Source: Nitrospira sp. (GTDB lineage Bacteria > Nitrospirota > Thermodesulfovibrionia > Thermodesulfovibrionales > Dissulfurispiraceae). Taken from it: a stretch of DNA of 64,000 nucleotides. Below the pieces are notes generated by a model. The model was given only the letters and a program-made list of their open reading frames with translations. It ran no database searches and was not told where the DNA came from. Where the stretch lies: NCBI GenBank assembly GCA_002634385.1, contig NSJL01000016.1:1-64000 (forward strand), written 5' to 3'. How positions within the stretch are numbered: position 1 is the stretch's first letter; each line of letters opens with the position of its first letter. Both the position numbers and the translations under genes were made by a program. Shown here one piece after another: positions 24,537 to 32,930 of the stretch.

Positions 24537-25591
24537 TCCTTTTCCTCTTCGGCCATACAGCCCTCCGCATCCTGGAGATCCAGCTTTTCATAGCGCTGCT
24601 GCCGCTTTTCCTCTGCGTTTTTCACGATCTTCCAGTAGTTGTGCTTCCATGAGCGGTATTTCCAATCGGGACAGTTCTTGCAGAGCTCGAGCTCGCTTCC
24701 CCTCTGGGAGAGGTGTTTCTGCCGGTAGAATTCGAAGCCCTCTCCATGCCAGATCTCTTTGATGCTCTTCTCGTGGATGTTTCCCATGTCGGTGACGGCG
24801 GCGATATCGAAACCGCACACCATTACTTTCCCCCTCGAATCGATATTCAGCCTCTCGAAGAGGAAGGGGCAGGGGATCATCTGCTCGGGGGGCAGGTAGG
24901 GATCGGGATCGGCGGATTTCGAGGGGTCGTTGATGCCCCAGGTAAGATACTTCCTTTTCTGGAAGTTGTCCACGAGGGGCTCCCAGAATTTCGCCACCGC
25001 ATCGATATCCACCCCCGTCTGGTTCACTCCGCTCGCGATGATCTTGGTAGCGCTCTGCATCCGGTTGCGCAGTTCCACCATCCGTTTCACATTGGTCAGC
25101 AGGGTGTCCCAGTCGAGGCCCTTCCGCACTTTGTCATAGGTTTCCGGATCCGCGGCGTCGACGCTGAACTCGATCATATCCACCTGCGCTTCGAGGAGTC
25201 TCCTGCTGCTCTCCCCGGTGAACCGGGAGCCGTTCGTGATAAGCCCGATCTTCGCCCCCGCCTTCTTCGCGTATTCCACCAGTTCCACCGCTTTAGGGTG
25301 GAGCATGGGTTCTCCTCCCCCGGAGATGCGCACCCACGCTCCGTACTCCCCGCACTGGTCCGCGATGAGCCTGAAGGTATCCTCGTTCATCAAAGGCCTG
25401 TCCTTGTAGTCGGACCGTATTGCGGAATTGGTGTACGGGCAGTTGGGGCACTGTGCGTTGCAAACATAGACAAAGGAAATGACGCACATCATGGGGAACT
25501 CCTGCGCCTCCGGCCTGATGCCGTACTGGTCCTGCCGATGCTCTATTGTATGTCCCTTCTTCTGCTCCGTGGATGCCTGGTTCTCTTTCAT
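24533..25591 (-). CDS. Radical SAM/SPASM protein
   Basis: 352 residues from ATG 25591, which has AAAGGAG six bases upstream; longer frames are rejected. The radical SAM cluster motif is CNAQCPNC (C-x3-C-x2-C), followed by ISGGGEPMLHP for SAM binding and an AKIGLITNGSRF strand. The C-terminal part has SPASM-type cysteines (IPCPFLFERL, VMVCGFD, LCKNCPDW) for extra iron-sulfur clusters. Such enzymes abstract hydrogen by 5'-deoxyadenosyl radical; in glycan loci the substrate may be a sugar or lipid-linked intermediate. A second, diverged SPASM protein is four genes up. Its stop codon is part of a hexamer array. Confidence 0.8.
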   Translation of the reverse strand: MKENQASTEQKKGHTIEHRQDQYGIRPEAQEFPMMCVISFVYVCNAQCPNCPYTNSAIRSDYKDRPLMNEDTFRLIADQCGEYGAWVRISGGGEPMLHPKAVELVEYAKKAGAKIGLITNGSRFTGESSRRLLEAQVDMIEFSVDAADPETYDKVRKGLDWDTLLTNVKRMVELRNRMQSATKIIASGVNQTGVDIDAVAKFWEPLVDNFQKRKYLTWGINDPSKSADPDPYLPPEQMIPCPFLFERLNIDSRGKVMVCGFDIAAVTDMGNIHEKSIKEIWHGEGFEFYRQKHLSQRGSELELCKNCPDWKYRSWKHNYWKIVKNAEEKRQQRYEKLDLQDAEGCMAEEEKD

Positions 25592-25631
25592 TTCCGCTCC
25601 TTTTCTCTCCGGGCCACCCCGGTGTATGCAT

Positions 25632-26099
25632 TCATTTCCCGCTGCCGCTGTCCGGCACGGAGAGCTCCTTCCTGTACGAAACCCCCTCGCGCGACTCTCC
25701 TTTATACTCCCGCACCTTTGTCCCTTCCCGGGAAAATCCGCACTTTTCGAAAACCCTCTGCGCCGCCGCATTCTCCTTGAGGGTCCATGCCCGGACGGCA
25801 GGGATCCCCCTCTCCCGGGCCGTCTCCTCGATAATCGCAAGGAGCCGGGTCCCGATCCCGAGGTTTCTTTCCCGGGCGAAAAAGGCGATTTCCCCCTCCC
25901 GGTGCAGGTAGAGGATCGCGACTCCCTGCAGGATGCCGTTCTCCTCCAGGCCCCTCACCTCTATGTCCTCTCTCCAGAGCCACTTCTCCGTCTCCTCACG
26001 GCTCACCGGTGTGGTAAGGAGCAGGTCGGCATAGCTGTCGCGCAGGCGGATATACTGATCGACGAAAGCGCGCTCTCTCCTGAGATTAACGACCCGCAT
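25632..26099 (-). CDS. GNAT-family N-acetyltransferase
   Basis: 155 residues. The acetyl-CoA pyrophosphate loop is ERNLGIGTRLLAIIEETARE (motif A), followed by motif B: NAAAQRVFEKCGFSREGTKV. Probably acylates an amino group, perhaps on a sugar made by the aminotransferase or after amidation by AsnB in this module; substrate unknown. The start overlaps the asnB stop by 14 bp, so the two are translated together. Confidence 0.8.
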   Translation of the reverse strand: MRVVNLRRERAFVDQYIRLRDSYADLLLTTPVSREETEKWLWREDIEVRGLEENGILQGVAILYLHREGEIAFFARERNLGIGTRLLAIIEETARERGIPAVRAWTLKENAAAQRVFEKCGFSREGTKVREYKGESREGVSYRKELSVPDSGSGK

Positions 26100-27960
26100 C
26101 GCCGAAATACTTCTCCCACCAGACCTGGAACATCATGAGGTTCCAGACCTTGCCCGCATAGGCCCTGTCTCCCGCGTAGTAGCTCCGTACAACCTCCTGC
26201 ACGGCTTCCGCGTTCAGCAGGCCATGCTTTCTCAGTCTCCCCTCCGAAAGCGTCTCCCTGCTGTAGTCCCTGAGTTTCTCCACCATCCAGTCGAAGATGG
26301 GGAGGACAAAACCCTCTTTGGGTCTCTTCGTGATCCCCCCGGGGAGAAGGGGCTCCACGGTCCGCTTCAGGATGTCCTTCACGTTCCCGTTCCGGATCTT
26401 CAGGCTGCCGGGAAGGGTGGACGCAAACTCCACCAGCCGGTAGTCGAGAAAAGGGGAGCGTATCTCCACGGAGTGTGCCATGGAGAGGAAATCGACAAAG
26501 GCGAGGACCTGGTCGGGAAACTGGGTGTTCCACTCCATTTCGAGAATCCTGTTCAGGGGGTTCCGTGCGGTCAGCTCGTCAAATTTCCCCCGGATCAGCG
26601 CGTAGGTGTCCGCCCCCCGCGCTCCGGCCAGGAAAGAACCGGACAAAAGGCTCTTCTTTTCCCTGTCGCTGAAGAGATACAGGCTGCAGCGCCATGCTGC
26701 CTCTTCTCCCCCGGACTTCCCGTACAGGTCTTCCAGGAGCTTCATGTCGCACGGGGCAAAGAGACATTTTTCCTCATCGGTCAGCGTGCCGGACCGTACC
26801 TTGCCGAGCATCCGTCCGAAATGCCAGAGGGGCTGGGCGACCCGGTGGGAGAGATAGCTCCCGAAGAGCTCGTCGGCGCCGTCCCCGGAAAGAGCCACCT
26901 TCACATGCTGCCTGATGAGCTTCGAGAGGAAAAAAGTGGAGATGGTCCCGGAAAAAGGCTGGTCAAAGGCGCCGATCACCGCCCCGATGTCCTCCACCAG
27001 CTCCCGGTACGACATGATGTATTCGTGGTGCTCCGTCCCGTAGGCTGCGGAGACCTTGCGGGCATAGTAGAGGTCCGCCTCCTTGTTGCTGAGCTCGTCC
27101 TCGTAGCCGAGGGAAAAGGTCTTTACCGGCCTGTCGGTGAAGCGGGTCATCAGGGCGACGATGGAGCTGGAGTCCACCCCCCCGCTCAGGTAGGCGCCGA
27201 AGGGCACATCGCTGATCATCCGCAGCCGCGTGGCATCCTCCAGCAGGGCAAGAATCCTCTCCCGCGCTTCAGCCTCGTCGAGAGCCCCGTTCTCCTCGAA
27301 CCGGATCTTCCACCATCGCCTCTTTTCCATTCCGCCCCTGGAGAAGACCAGCATCTCCCCGGGGAAGAGACAATAAATCCCCTCAAAGGCGGTAAAGGGG
27401 GCGGGAATGTTCTTGAAGGAGAAGTAGTGGTACACGCCCTCGGGGCACACCGCACGGCGATAGGCGGGATGCGCCAGGATGGCCTTGATCTCGGAGCCGA
27501 AGAGGAGCATACCGTTCACCAGCGCATAAAAGAGGGGTTTCACCCCCATCCGGTCCCTGATCAGCAGGAGGCGCTCACGCCTCTTGTCCCACAGGGCGAT
27601 GGCGAACATGCCGTTGATCCGGTGCATGAAGTCGTCGCCGTACTCCTCATAGAGGTGGACGATAGCTTCCGTATCGGAATGGTCGGTGTAGAAGCGGTGC
27701 CCCTTCTCCTCCAGATCCTTTCGCAGCTCCCGGAAGTTGTAGATCTCGCCGTTGAAGACCGTCCAGATGCCCTTGTCCTCGTTGTGGATAGGCTGGCGTC
27801 CGGTAGTAAGGTCGATGATGCTCAGCCGCCGCATGCCGAGATTGACGCTCCCGTCGGAATAGAAACCGTCCTCGTCGGGTCCCCGGTGAAGGAGGGCGGC
27901 GGTCATTCTCGCAAGGGTAGCCTCGTCAGGACTGCCGGTGAAGCCGCAAATACCGCACAT
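26086..27960 (-). CDS. asnB: Asparagine synthase-like glutamine amidotransferase
   Basis: 624 residues, full AsnB length. Class II glutaminase domain: Cys2 nucleophile in MCGICGFTGS, LLHRGPDEDG, FNGEIYNFREL. ATP-pyrophosphatase synthetase domain: YLSGGVDSSSIVALM near 260, GDGADELFGSYL near 355. It transfers ammonia from glutamine to an adenylated carboxylate. In surface-glycan loci such homologues often amidate uronic acids or amino-acid substituents, so true asparagine synthesis is not assured. Located two bases after the radical SAM gene and overlapping the GNAT gene. Confidence 0.85.
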   Translation of the reverse strand: MCGICGFTGSPDEATLARMTAALLHRGPDEDGFYSDGSVNLGMRRLSIIDLTTGRQPIHNEDKGIWTVFNGEIYNFRELRKDLEEKGHRFYTDHSDTEAIVHLYEEYGDDFMHRINGMFAIALWDKRRERLLLIRDRMGVKPLFYALVNGMLLFGSEIKAILAHPAYRRAVCPEGVYHYFSFKNIPAPFTAFEGIYCLFPGEMLVFSRGGMEKRRWWKIRFEENGALDEAEARERILALLEDATRLRMISDVPFGAYLSGGVDSSSIVALMTRFTDRPVKTFSLGYEDELSNKEADLYYARKVSAAYGTEHHEYIMSYRELVEDIGAVIGAFDQPFSGTISTFFLSKLIRQHVKVALSGDGADELFGSYLSHRVAQPLWHFGRMLGKVRSGTLTDEEKCLFAPCDMKLLEDLYGKSGGEEAAWRCSLYLFSDREKKSLLSGSFLAGARGADTYALIRGKFDELTARNPLNRILEMEWNTQFPDQVLAFVDFLSMAHSVEIRSPFLDYRLVEFASTLPGSLKIRNGNVKDILKRTVEPLLPGGITKRPKEGFVLPIFDWMVEKLRDYSRETLSEGRLRKHGLLNAEAVQEVVRSYYAGDRAYAGKVWNLMMFQVWWEKYFGDAGR

Positions 27961-27962
27961 AC

Positions 27963-28913
27963 TTACGAATTGATGGAGTGGTAATCGGCCCGTGCGGACT
28001 GCCAGTCCCTGCAGTCCCTGCAGTTCTCCGGAAGCTCTCCGAACCTCTTCTCATTATGCAGGCGCCTCAGCTCCTTCAATGTGCCGTTCCAGACCTCTTT
28101 CAGGGTTTGTTTCGTGATATCTCCCGCAATAAACCGCGCATCCAGGTCCACCGCACAGGTTACCACTTTCCCGGTGTCAGTAATGGACATGGTCCGCATG
28201 GCCCAGTAGCATGGCCACCTCTCCTCGTTGCCCAGGACCAGGTTGGGGGCGTCGATCATCCCCGCCCAGCTCACTTTGGGCCGTATCTTCACCTTCACCC
28301 CGTGGCTGTTCCAGAACCGGATGAAGTCTTCCTTCTCCGCCCGGTTGCTGTCCATTTCCACAAACTGCACAAAGATCTCGGGCTTCGCCGCCCTCATCTC
28401 CTTCTTCAGCTCGATCAGATGAAGAATGTTATCCACCGTCTTCCGGTAATTCCCTCCCACCCTCACCTTTGCATAGGTCTCCGGGGTGAAGGCGTCCAAC
28501 CCGATATAGATAGCGTCGAGTCCGGCATTGATCAGGCCCCGGGCCGCATGATCGTCCAGCAGGTTCGCGTTGGAATTGAGCACCACATCGGTCAGCCCCT
28601 TCCCCTTGGCATAGGCGATCATGTCGAAAATGGAGGGGTCCCGCCTCTTCAGGATCAGTGCCTCCCCGAAGAAGACCATCCAGACCCGGGCATCTTTGTC
28701 CTCTGCCGCAACTTCGTCGATGATCCTGGTGAAAAGGTTCCAGGGCATGATCCCCTTGGGCCGCGTCATTTTCTTGTGCACGCACATGGAGCACAGGAGA
28801 TTGCAATAGCTCACGCTGTCGATAAGGACGACCTTGGGAAATACGCCGGCGTCGTCGAGCCGCCCCTGCTGCTGCTGCGCGGTAAAGATAGTGCTTGTTG
28901 TGTTGTCTGCCAC
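27963..28913 (-). CDS. Radical SAM/SPASM protein, second copy
   Basis: 316 residues from a GTG with AAGGAGCAG upstream. Cluster motif CNLLCSMC fits C-x3-C-x2-C. The next motif is altered: where family members have GGEP, this reads VFFGEALILKR. VVLNSNANLLDD follows, and a SPASM-like C-terminus has WPCYW, VTCAVDLDARFIAGD and ENCRDCRDW. It resembles glycan-locus SPASM proteins rather than peptide maturases, and no small precursor peptide is visible nearby. Substrate unknown. Upstream is a MITE-like element. Confidence 0.8.
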   Translation of the reverse strand: MADNTTSTIFTAQQQQGRLDDAGVFPKVVLIDSVSYCNLLCSMCVHKKMTRPKGIMPWNLFTRIIDEVAAEDKDARVWMVFFGEALILKRRDPSIFDMIAYAKGKGLTDVVLNSNANLLDDHAARGLINAGLDAIYIGLDAFTPETYAKVRVGGNYRKTVDNILHLIELKKEMRAAKPEIFVQFVEMDSNRAEKEDFIRFWNSHGVKVKIRPKVSWAGMIDAPNLVLGNEERWPCYWAMRTMSITDTGKVVTCAVDLDARFIAGDITKQTLKEVWNGTLKELRRLHNEKRFGELPENCRDCRDWQSARADYHSINS

Positions 28914-28956
28914 CGTCTGCTCCTTCTGTTACGTAATACAGTACTCTCTGTTACTA

Positions 28957-29128
28957 ATGGTCAGTCACACTTGAAAGTGAGGTATTCCTTTTTAAGACCC
29001 CTCTTTGGAAAAGAGGGGCGGGGGGAGATTGTATGGATTGAAAGACTCTTCTTCATCAAATCCCTCCTGCCCTCCCTTTTCCAAAGGGAGGAATTCTCTT
29101 TCCCCACTTTCAACCGTAACTGACCACT
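28957..29128. mobile_element. 172-bp MITE-like element with terminal inverted repeats (copy 2)
   Basis: Begins ATGGTCAGTCACACTTGAAA and ends ACTTTCAACCGTAACTGACC plus ACT, with the same internal palindromes and core as copy 1 at 23542-23711 and only a handful of differences. Same orientation, so the pair forms direct repeats around five genes. It fills nearly all of the 248-base gap between genes. Confidence 0.85.
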
Positions 29129-29161
29129 AGATCAGCAATTATGCATTATACCATAACCGGA

Positions 29162-30160
29162 TTACCCGGATTTCTGCCCGGAATGCCGCGTAGTAAAGCC
29201 CATTTTCCCCAGCTCGCGGAACGAAATCCTGAGGGAGGGGAGGAAAAGCAGGCCCAGCACGATCTGGATGCCGATCCCTATCAGATAGTACACCATGGAA
29301 AAAGCCAGGGCGTTGTCCTTCGGAACCCCGAAAAGAGAGAGGCCGACGATGCAGGCGAACTGGAAATTGCCGATAAGCCCGGGGGCGGTAGGGAGACTTA
29401 TTCCGGCAATGGTGACGATAAGGACGACGAAGGCGCTCGTCACCGGAAGCGCGAGATTGAGAAAGAAAAACAGGCTATAGATAATGATTCCCGACGCTCC
29501 CCATATCAGGAGAGAGAGGAGGAAAATATACCCCATATGTCCCGGCTTCCCCATAACGGCAAATCCGTCAGCAAAGGAGCCGACCATATGCTCCGCCCTT
29601 TCCCTGAGCGAAGGGGGAAGTCTCCGGAGGAAGGGGCCGAGGAGCTTCAGGGGAAGCCCTTTGCTGAAGTAGAGGAGACAGACGAACAGCAGCACGAAAG
29701 AGAAGGCGGCCAGGAGACCGTACCCCGTCTTCGTCATCCATGCAGGCAGGGGCGCATTCACCATCACCAGGAGAAGGATGACGAGGAGGGAGAGGGAGTC
29801 GATGACTCTCTCGATGAAAATGGTCGCCAGCGCAGGACTGAACGAGATGCCGCCCTCCCTGCTCACCAGGTAGGGCCTCGCCAACTCCCCTATGCGCATG
29901 GGAAACAGGGCAATGGCCATGAATCCCACACAGGTGATGGGAAAGAGCTTCCTCTGCGGTATCTGTTCCGTAGCGGAGAGAATAACTCCCCAGCGGAGGG
30001 AGCGGAGCCACGAGATGAGCAGGAGCAGCACCACCGCGGGCACCAGGAAAACATACTGTACGTTCCGCAGCCCCTCCAGGGCCTTCCCGAAATCCACTCC
30101 CCTGAAGGAGAAATAGATAAAAACGATGCTGACAAGCAACCCGATGAAAAGTTTCTTCAC
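29162..30160 (-). CDS. LPG-synthase-type membrane protein (flippase-like), second copy
   Basis: 332 residues, about eight hydrophobic helices, same UPF0104-like family as 20028-21056 but diverged. Marks: FMAIALFPMRIGELARPYLV (the family's R-x-GE motif), IFIERVIDSLSLLVILLL, and a C-terminal GISLPTAPGLIGNFQFACIV corresponding to the PGNxG motif of the other copy. Starts with GTG and a weak GAGAAA site. Located eight bases after hddC. Two distantly related copies in one locus suggest two separate lipid-linked sugar steps. Confidence 0.75.
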   Translation of the reverse strand: MKKLFIGLLVSIVFIYFSFRGVDFGKALEGLRNVQYVFLVPAVVLLLLISWLRSLRWGVILSATEQIPQRKLFPITCVGFMAIALFPMRIGELARPYLVSREGGISFSPALATIFIERVIDSLSLLVILLLVMVNAPLPAWMTKTGYGLLAAFSFVLLFVCLLYFSKGLPLKLLGPFLRRLPPSLRERAEHMVGSFADGFAVMGKPGHMGYIFLLSLLIWGASGIIIYSLFFFLNLALPVTSAFVVLIVTIAGISLPTAPGLIGNFQFACIVGLSLFGVPKDNALAFSMVYYLIGIGIQIVLGLLFLPSLRISFRELGKMGFTTRHSGQKSG

Positions 30161-30168
30161 TGTTTTCT

Positions 30169-30894
30169 CTATCTGTCCTGCAGCCGCAACGCCGCAGTCA
30201 GTCGTCGGGGGTCCTCATCGAGCCCCCGGTAGTCGTGGGGGATTCCTATATCCCTGAAAAAGCCTTTCGTCTCCATTCCGTACAAGCCCCTGCCCACCAG
30301 GAGGGGAAGTACTTCGGTTTCCAGCGCAACCTTCCCTTCGGGGATGGATTCGAGGACCTCCCGGTTGAGGACATAGACTCCCCCGTTGATGCGTCCGGAA
30401 GAGCCTGCACTCTTTTCCGCAAAGGCGAGAACGCACCCTTCATCGTCGATTTCGACCCTTCCATAGCGGCTCGTGTCCTCCATAAAGACCAGCCCCATGG
30501 TGGCCCGTGCCTTCTTCGCGGAATGGAAAGCAGCCAGGGCACGAAAGTCGATTTCGAGGAAGGAATCCCCGTTCAGCACCAGCACCGGTCCTGCATCCGG
30601 AGCCTCCAGCAGGACGGTCGCCTTCCGCAGGGCGCCCCCCGTTCCCAGGGGGGATTCTTCTTCGGAATAGGAGATGCGCACTCCCCACTTCTCTCCCGTG
30701 CCGAAATGCGCCTTGACCGCCTCCCGCTTGTAGCCGGTGGAGAGAATGATTTCCCTGATTCCCCCCTGCTTCAACTGCAGGACCAGGTATTCGAGGAAGG
30801 GTTTTCCCGCGACAGGGGCCATGGGTTTGGGAACTTCGCTGACCACTTCCCGCAGGCGCGTCCCTTCCCCCCCCGCCAGGATGATCGCTTTCAT
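30169..30894 (-). CDS. hddC: D-glycero-D-manno-heptose 1-phosphate guanylyltransferase
   Basis: 241 residues from the ATG at 30894, overlapping the previous stop as TGATG. Nucleotidyltransferase signature at the N-terminus: KAIILAGGEGTRLREVVSEV followed by PKPMAPVAGKPFLEYLV; LVLNGDSFLEID gives the metal-binding Asp; RINGGVYVLNREVL and FFRDIGIPHDY are as in HddC. It activates heptose-1-phosphate with GTP to GDP-D-glycero-D-manno-heptose. The presence of hddA, gmhA and gmhB in the same locus makes this assignment better than an RmlA-type enzyme. Confidence 0.85.
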   Translation of the reverse strand: MKAIILAGGEGTRLREVVSEVPKPMAPVAGKPFLEYLVLQLKQGGIREIILSTGYKREAVKAHFGTGEKWGVRISYSEEESPLGTGGALRKATVLLEAPDAGPVLVLNGDSFLEIDFRALAAFHSAKKARATMGLVFMEDTSRYGRVEIDDEGCVLAFAEKSAGSSGRINGGVYVLNREVLESIPEGKVALETEVLPLLVGRGLYGMETKGFFRDIGIPHDYRGLDEDPRRLTAALRLQDR

Positions 30895-31571
30895 CAATAC
30901 TTCTTCGAGGGGAAGAGCTCCCCGAAAACAGTGGACAGCTCGATGAGGCCGTTCTTGATGATGCTCCTGTAGGATTTCCCCCCGATCCTCTTCGGCTCGT
31001 CCCCCGGTATCTCCGTTGTCTTCAGGCCCTTCCTGGCGCACCGGATGCACATCTGGGTATCGATGGAGAGCCTGATATCCTCCCACAAGCCGAGCCGGGT
31101 GAAGATGTCTTTCCGGAAGGCGCGATAAAAGCCGAGCACATCGGTATAGTTGCTGCCGTAGAGCACATTGACCATGGTGGTGAAGAGCCAGTTCCCGAAG
31201 CCGCTGACCAGGGTGTCGTCCTCGCTCTTCGCCCCGTCCAGGTACCGGGACACGATCACCATATCGTACCCTTCCTTCATCTTCGCCACCAGCTCGGGGA
31301 TCTTCTCGGGGATCATGTTGCCGTCCGGGGTAAAGGTGATGACCACATCCCCCGTCGATGCCTTGAGCCCCTCTATGTACCCGGCAATGATCCCCTTGCT
31401 CTTCTGCCGGAGGACGGGGAAACCGAGGCTCTCCGCAAACTCAATGGTTCCGTCGGTGGACCCCCCGTCGACGATGATGATCTCGTCCACCCACTCCTTC
31501 TTTATCCGGGGGAGAATCACCCGCATGGACTCTATCTCGTTCAAGCTCAGCATGATCAGCGAAAATGTCAT
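30894..31571 (-). CDS. GT2 glycosyltransferase (DPM1-like)
   Basis: 225 residues, a compact GT2 catalytic domain without membrane helices. FSLIMLSLNEIESMRVILPR, IIIVDGGSTDGTIEFAE and VITFTPDGNMIPEKIPEL (DxN/DxD position). NWLFTTMVNVLYGSNYTDVLG is typical of dolichyl-phosphate-mannose-synthase-like enzymes. Likely transfers a sugar to polyprenyl phosphate or a lipid-linked acceptor. AGGAGATACC precedes the ATG. Coupled to hddC through a one-base overlap, which hints that it uses the GDP-heptose. Confidence 0.8.
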   Translation of the reverse strand: MTFSLIMLSLNEIESMRVILPRIKKEWVDEIIIVDGGSTDGTIEFAESLGFPVLRQKSKGIIAGYIEGLKASTGDVVITFTPDGNMIPEKIPELVAKMKEGYDMVIVSRYLDGAKSEDDTLVSGFGNWLFTTMVNVLYGSNYTDVLGFYRAFRKDIFTRLGLWEDIRLSIDTQMCIRCARKGLKTTEIPGDEPKRIGGKSYRSIIKNGLIELSTVFGELFPSKKY

Positions 31572-31668
31572 GGTATCTCCTGTATGGCTCCTGTTGTTAT
31601 GGGTATGATGAAAAGTGAGGGCAAATACCCTTTGTTATGGTGGGCAGCAAAGAGTCATCGCTCTCACG

Positions 31669-31743
31669 AAATCTCCCCTTACCCCTCTTTTTCAAAGAGG
31701 GGGGCTTCCTCCCTTTGGAAAAGGGAGGTGAGGAGGGATTTTC
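31669..31743. repeat. Back-to-back palindromic arms
   Basis: AAATCTCCCCTTACCCCTCT with a TTTTTCAAAGAGGGG palindrome, five bases, then CCTCCCTTTGGAAAAGGGAGG followed by TGAGGAGGGATTTT. These are the same two arm types as at 19579 and 19977 but with GATTT ends facing outward. A CCGG-rich segment (31868-31900, GTCATCCCGGCCCAGTCCGG) lies nearby. The 333-base gap (31572-31904) has no gene. Confidence 0.7.
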
Positions 31744-31904
31744 CTGAATGAAAAATCGTTTCGCCGAGAGATGCAACGAAATCCTCTCGATATCGCTCTT
31801 CCCCCCTGCTGCCTCCCCTCCCCTGCACCTCTTCTTTGTGCCCTCACTTTTCATCACACCCCCTATTGTCATCCCGGCCCAGTCCGGGATCGGCCCGGAA
31901 TCCG

Positions 31905-32903
31905 CTAAAAAAAGTCCTGCGTGGAATAGAGCACCACCTGGGTCCCCAGGTTATCGAAGAGAAAGGGCACATACAGCAGGTCCTTCAGCTTCTCCCTGAT
32001 CTGCGGGTGCCTCTCCGGAGGGGCGAAAAGGAGCATGAAGCCGCCGCCGCCCGCTCCCAGCAGCTTCCCGCCGATAGCCCCGGCGCTCAGGGCCGCCTCG
32101 TACATCGCATCGATCTTGCTGGTGGAGATCAGCTCGGTAAGGCCCCTTTTCAGCTTCCAGGACTCATGGAGGAGTGTGCCAAAATCCCGGATAGTGCTCA
32201 TCGTACCGTTAAGGATTTCGATGGCACCGTCCACCATCTCCATCATGGCCTTCAGCTCGGCCTTTTTGTCCTTTGTTTTCCGTATCTGCTCCGCCGCGAT
32301 ATCCGAGGCGTTCCGCGAGAATCCGGTGAAGAAGAGCATCAGATGGCTCTGGAAGAGGTCGATCTTCTCTTTGGTGACGGTGACGGGGTAGACGTAGAAT
32401 TCCTTGTCCCCGCCGAACTCGATCTTGTTCAGCCCGCCGAAGGCGGCGGCCACCTGGTCCTGGGAGCCCACGTTCTCCTGTATCACATTCTGTTCGATAT
32501 GGATCGCTTCCCTGCTCAACTGCCTCTTGGTGACGATGTTCCCCTTCAGGGCGTACAGGGCGTGCAGGAAACAGACGGTGAAGGCGGAGCTGGAGCCCAC
32601 CCCCGACCGCGCGGGGATGTCGCTGGTATGCACCATCTCGATGCCCCGGTCGATGTTGAGAAACTTCAGGCATTCGCGGACAACGGGGTGCTTTATCTCG
32701 TCCGCCGTCTGCGTCTCTTCGCGCAGGGTATAGCGGATGCGGTACTTGTAATCGAAAAAGGGGGGGAGATAGCGGCAGCTTATGTAGCAATACTTATTGA
32801 TGGAGGTGCTCAGCACGGCCCCGCCGTGCTCCCGGTACCATACCGGGTAGTCCGTCCCTCCGCCGAAAAACGAGATGCGAAACGGCGTTCTTGCTACGAT
32901 CAT
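31905..32903 (-). CDS. hddA: D-glycero-D-manno-heptose-7-phosphate kinase (GHMP)
   Basis: 332 residues. N-terminal MIVARTPFRISFFGGGTDYP is the HddA signature. The GHMP ATP loop is IPARSGVGSSSAFTVCFLHA, and the third GHMP motif is GKLLGAGGGGFMLLF. It phosphorylates heptose-7-phosphate at C1 to give the 1,7-bisphosphate used by GmhB. GGAGGGGAATT precedes the ATG. Lies 27 bp after the transketolase-like C-terminal subunit, within the heptose operon. Confidence 0.9.
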   Translation of the reverse strand: MIVARTPFRISFFGGGTDYPVWYREHGGAVLSTSINKYCYISCRYLPPFFDYKYRIRYTLREETQTADEIKHPVVRECLKFLNIDRGIEMVHTSDIPARSGVGSSSAFTVCFLHALYALKGNIVTKRQLSREAIHIEQNVIQENVGSQDQVAAAFGGLNKIEFGGDKEFYVYPVTVTKEKIDLFQSHLMLFFTGFSRNASDIAAEQIRKTKDKKAELKAMMEMVDGAIEILNGTMSTIRDFGTLLHESWKLKRGLTELISTSKIDAMYEAALSAGAIGGKLLGAGGGGFMLLFAPPERHPQIREKLKDLLYVPFLFDNLGTQVVLYSTQDFF

Positions 32904-32930
32904 AATTCCCCTCCTCCCGTCCCGTTCACG

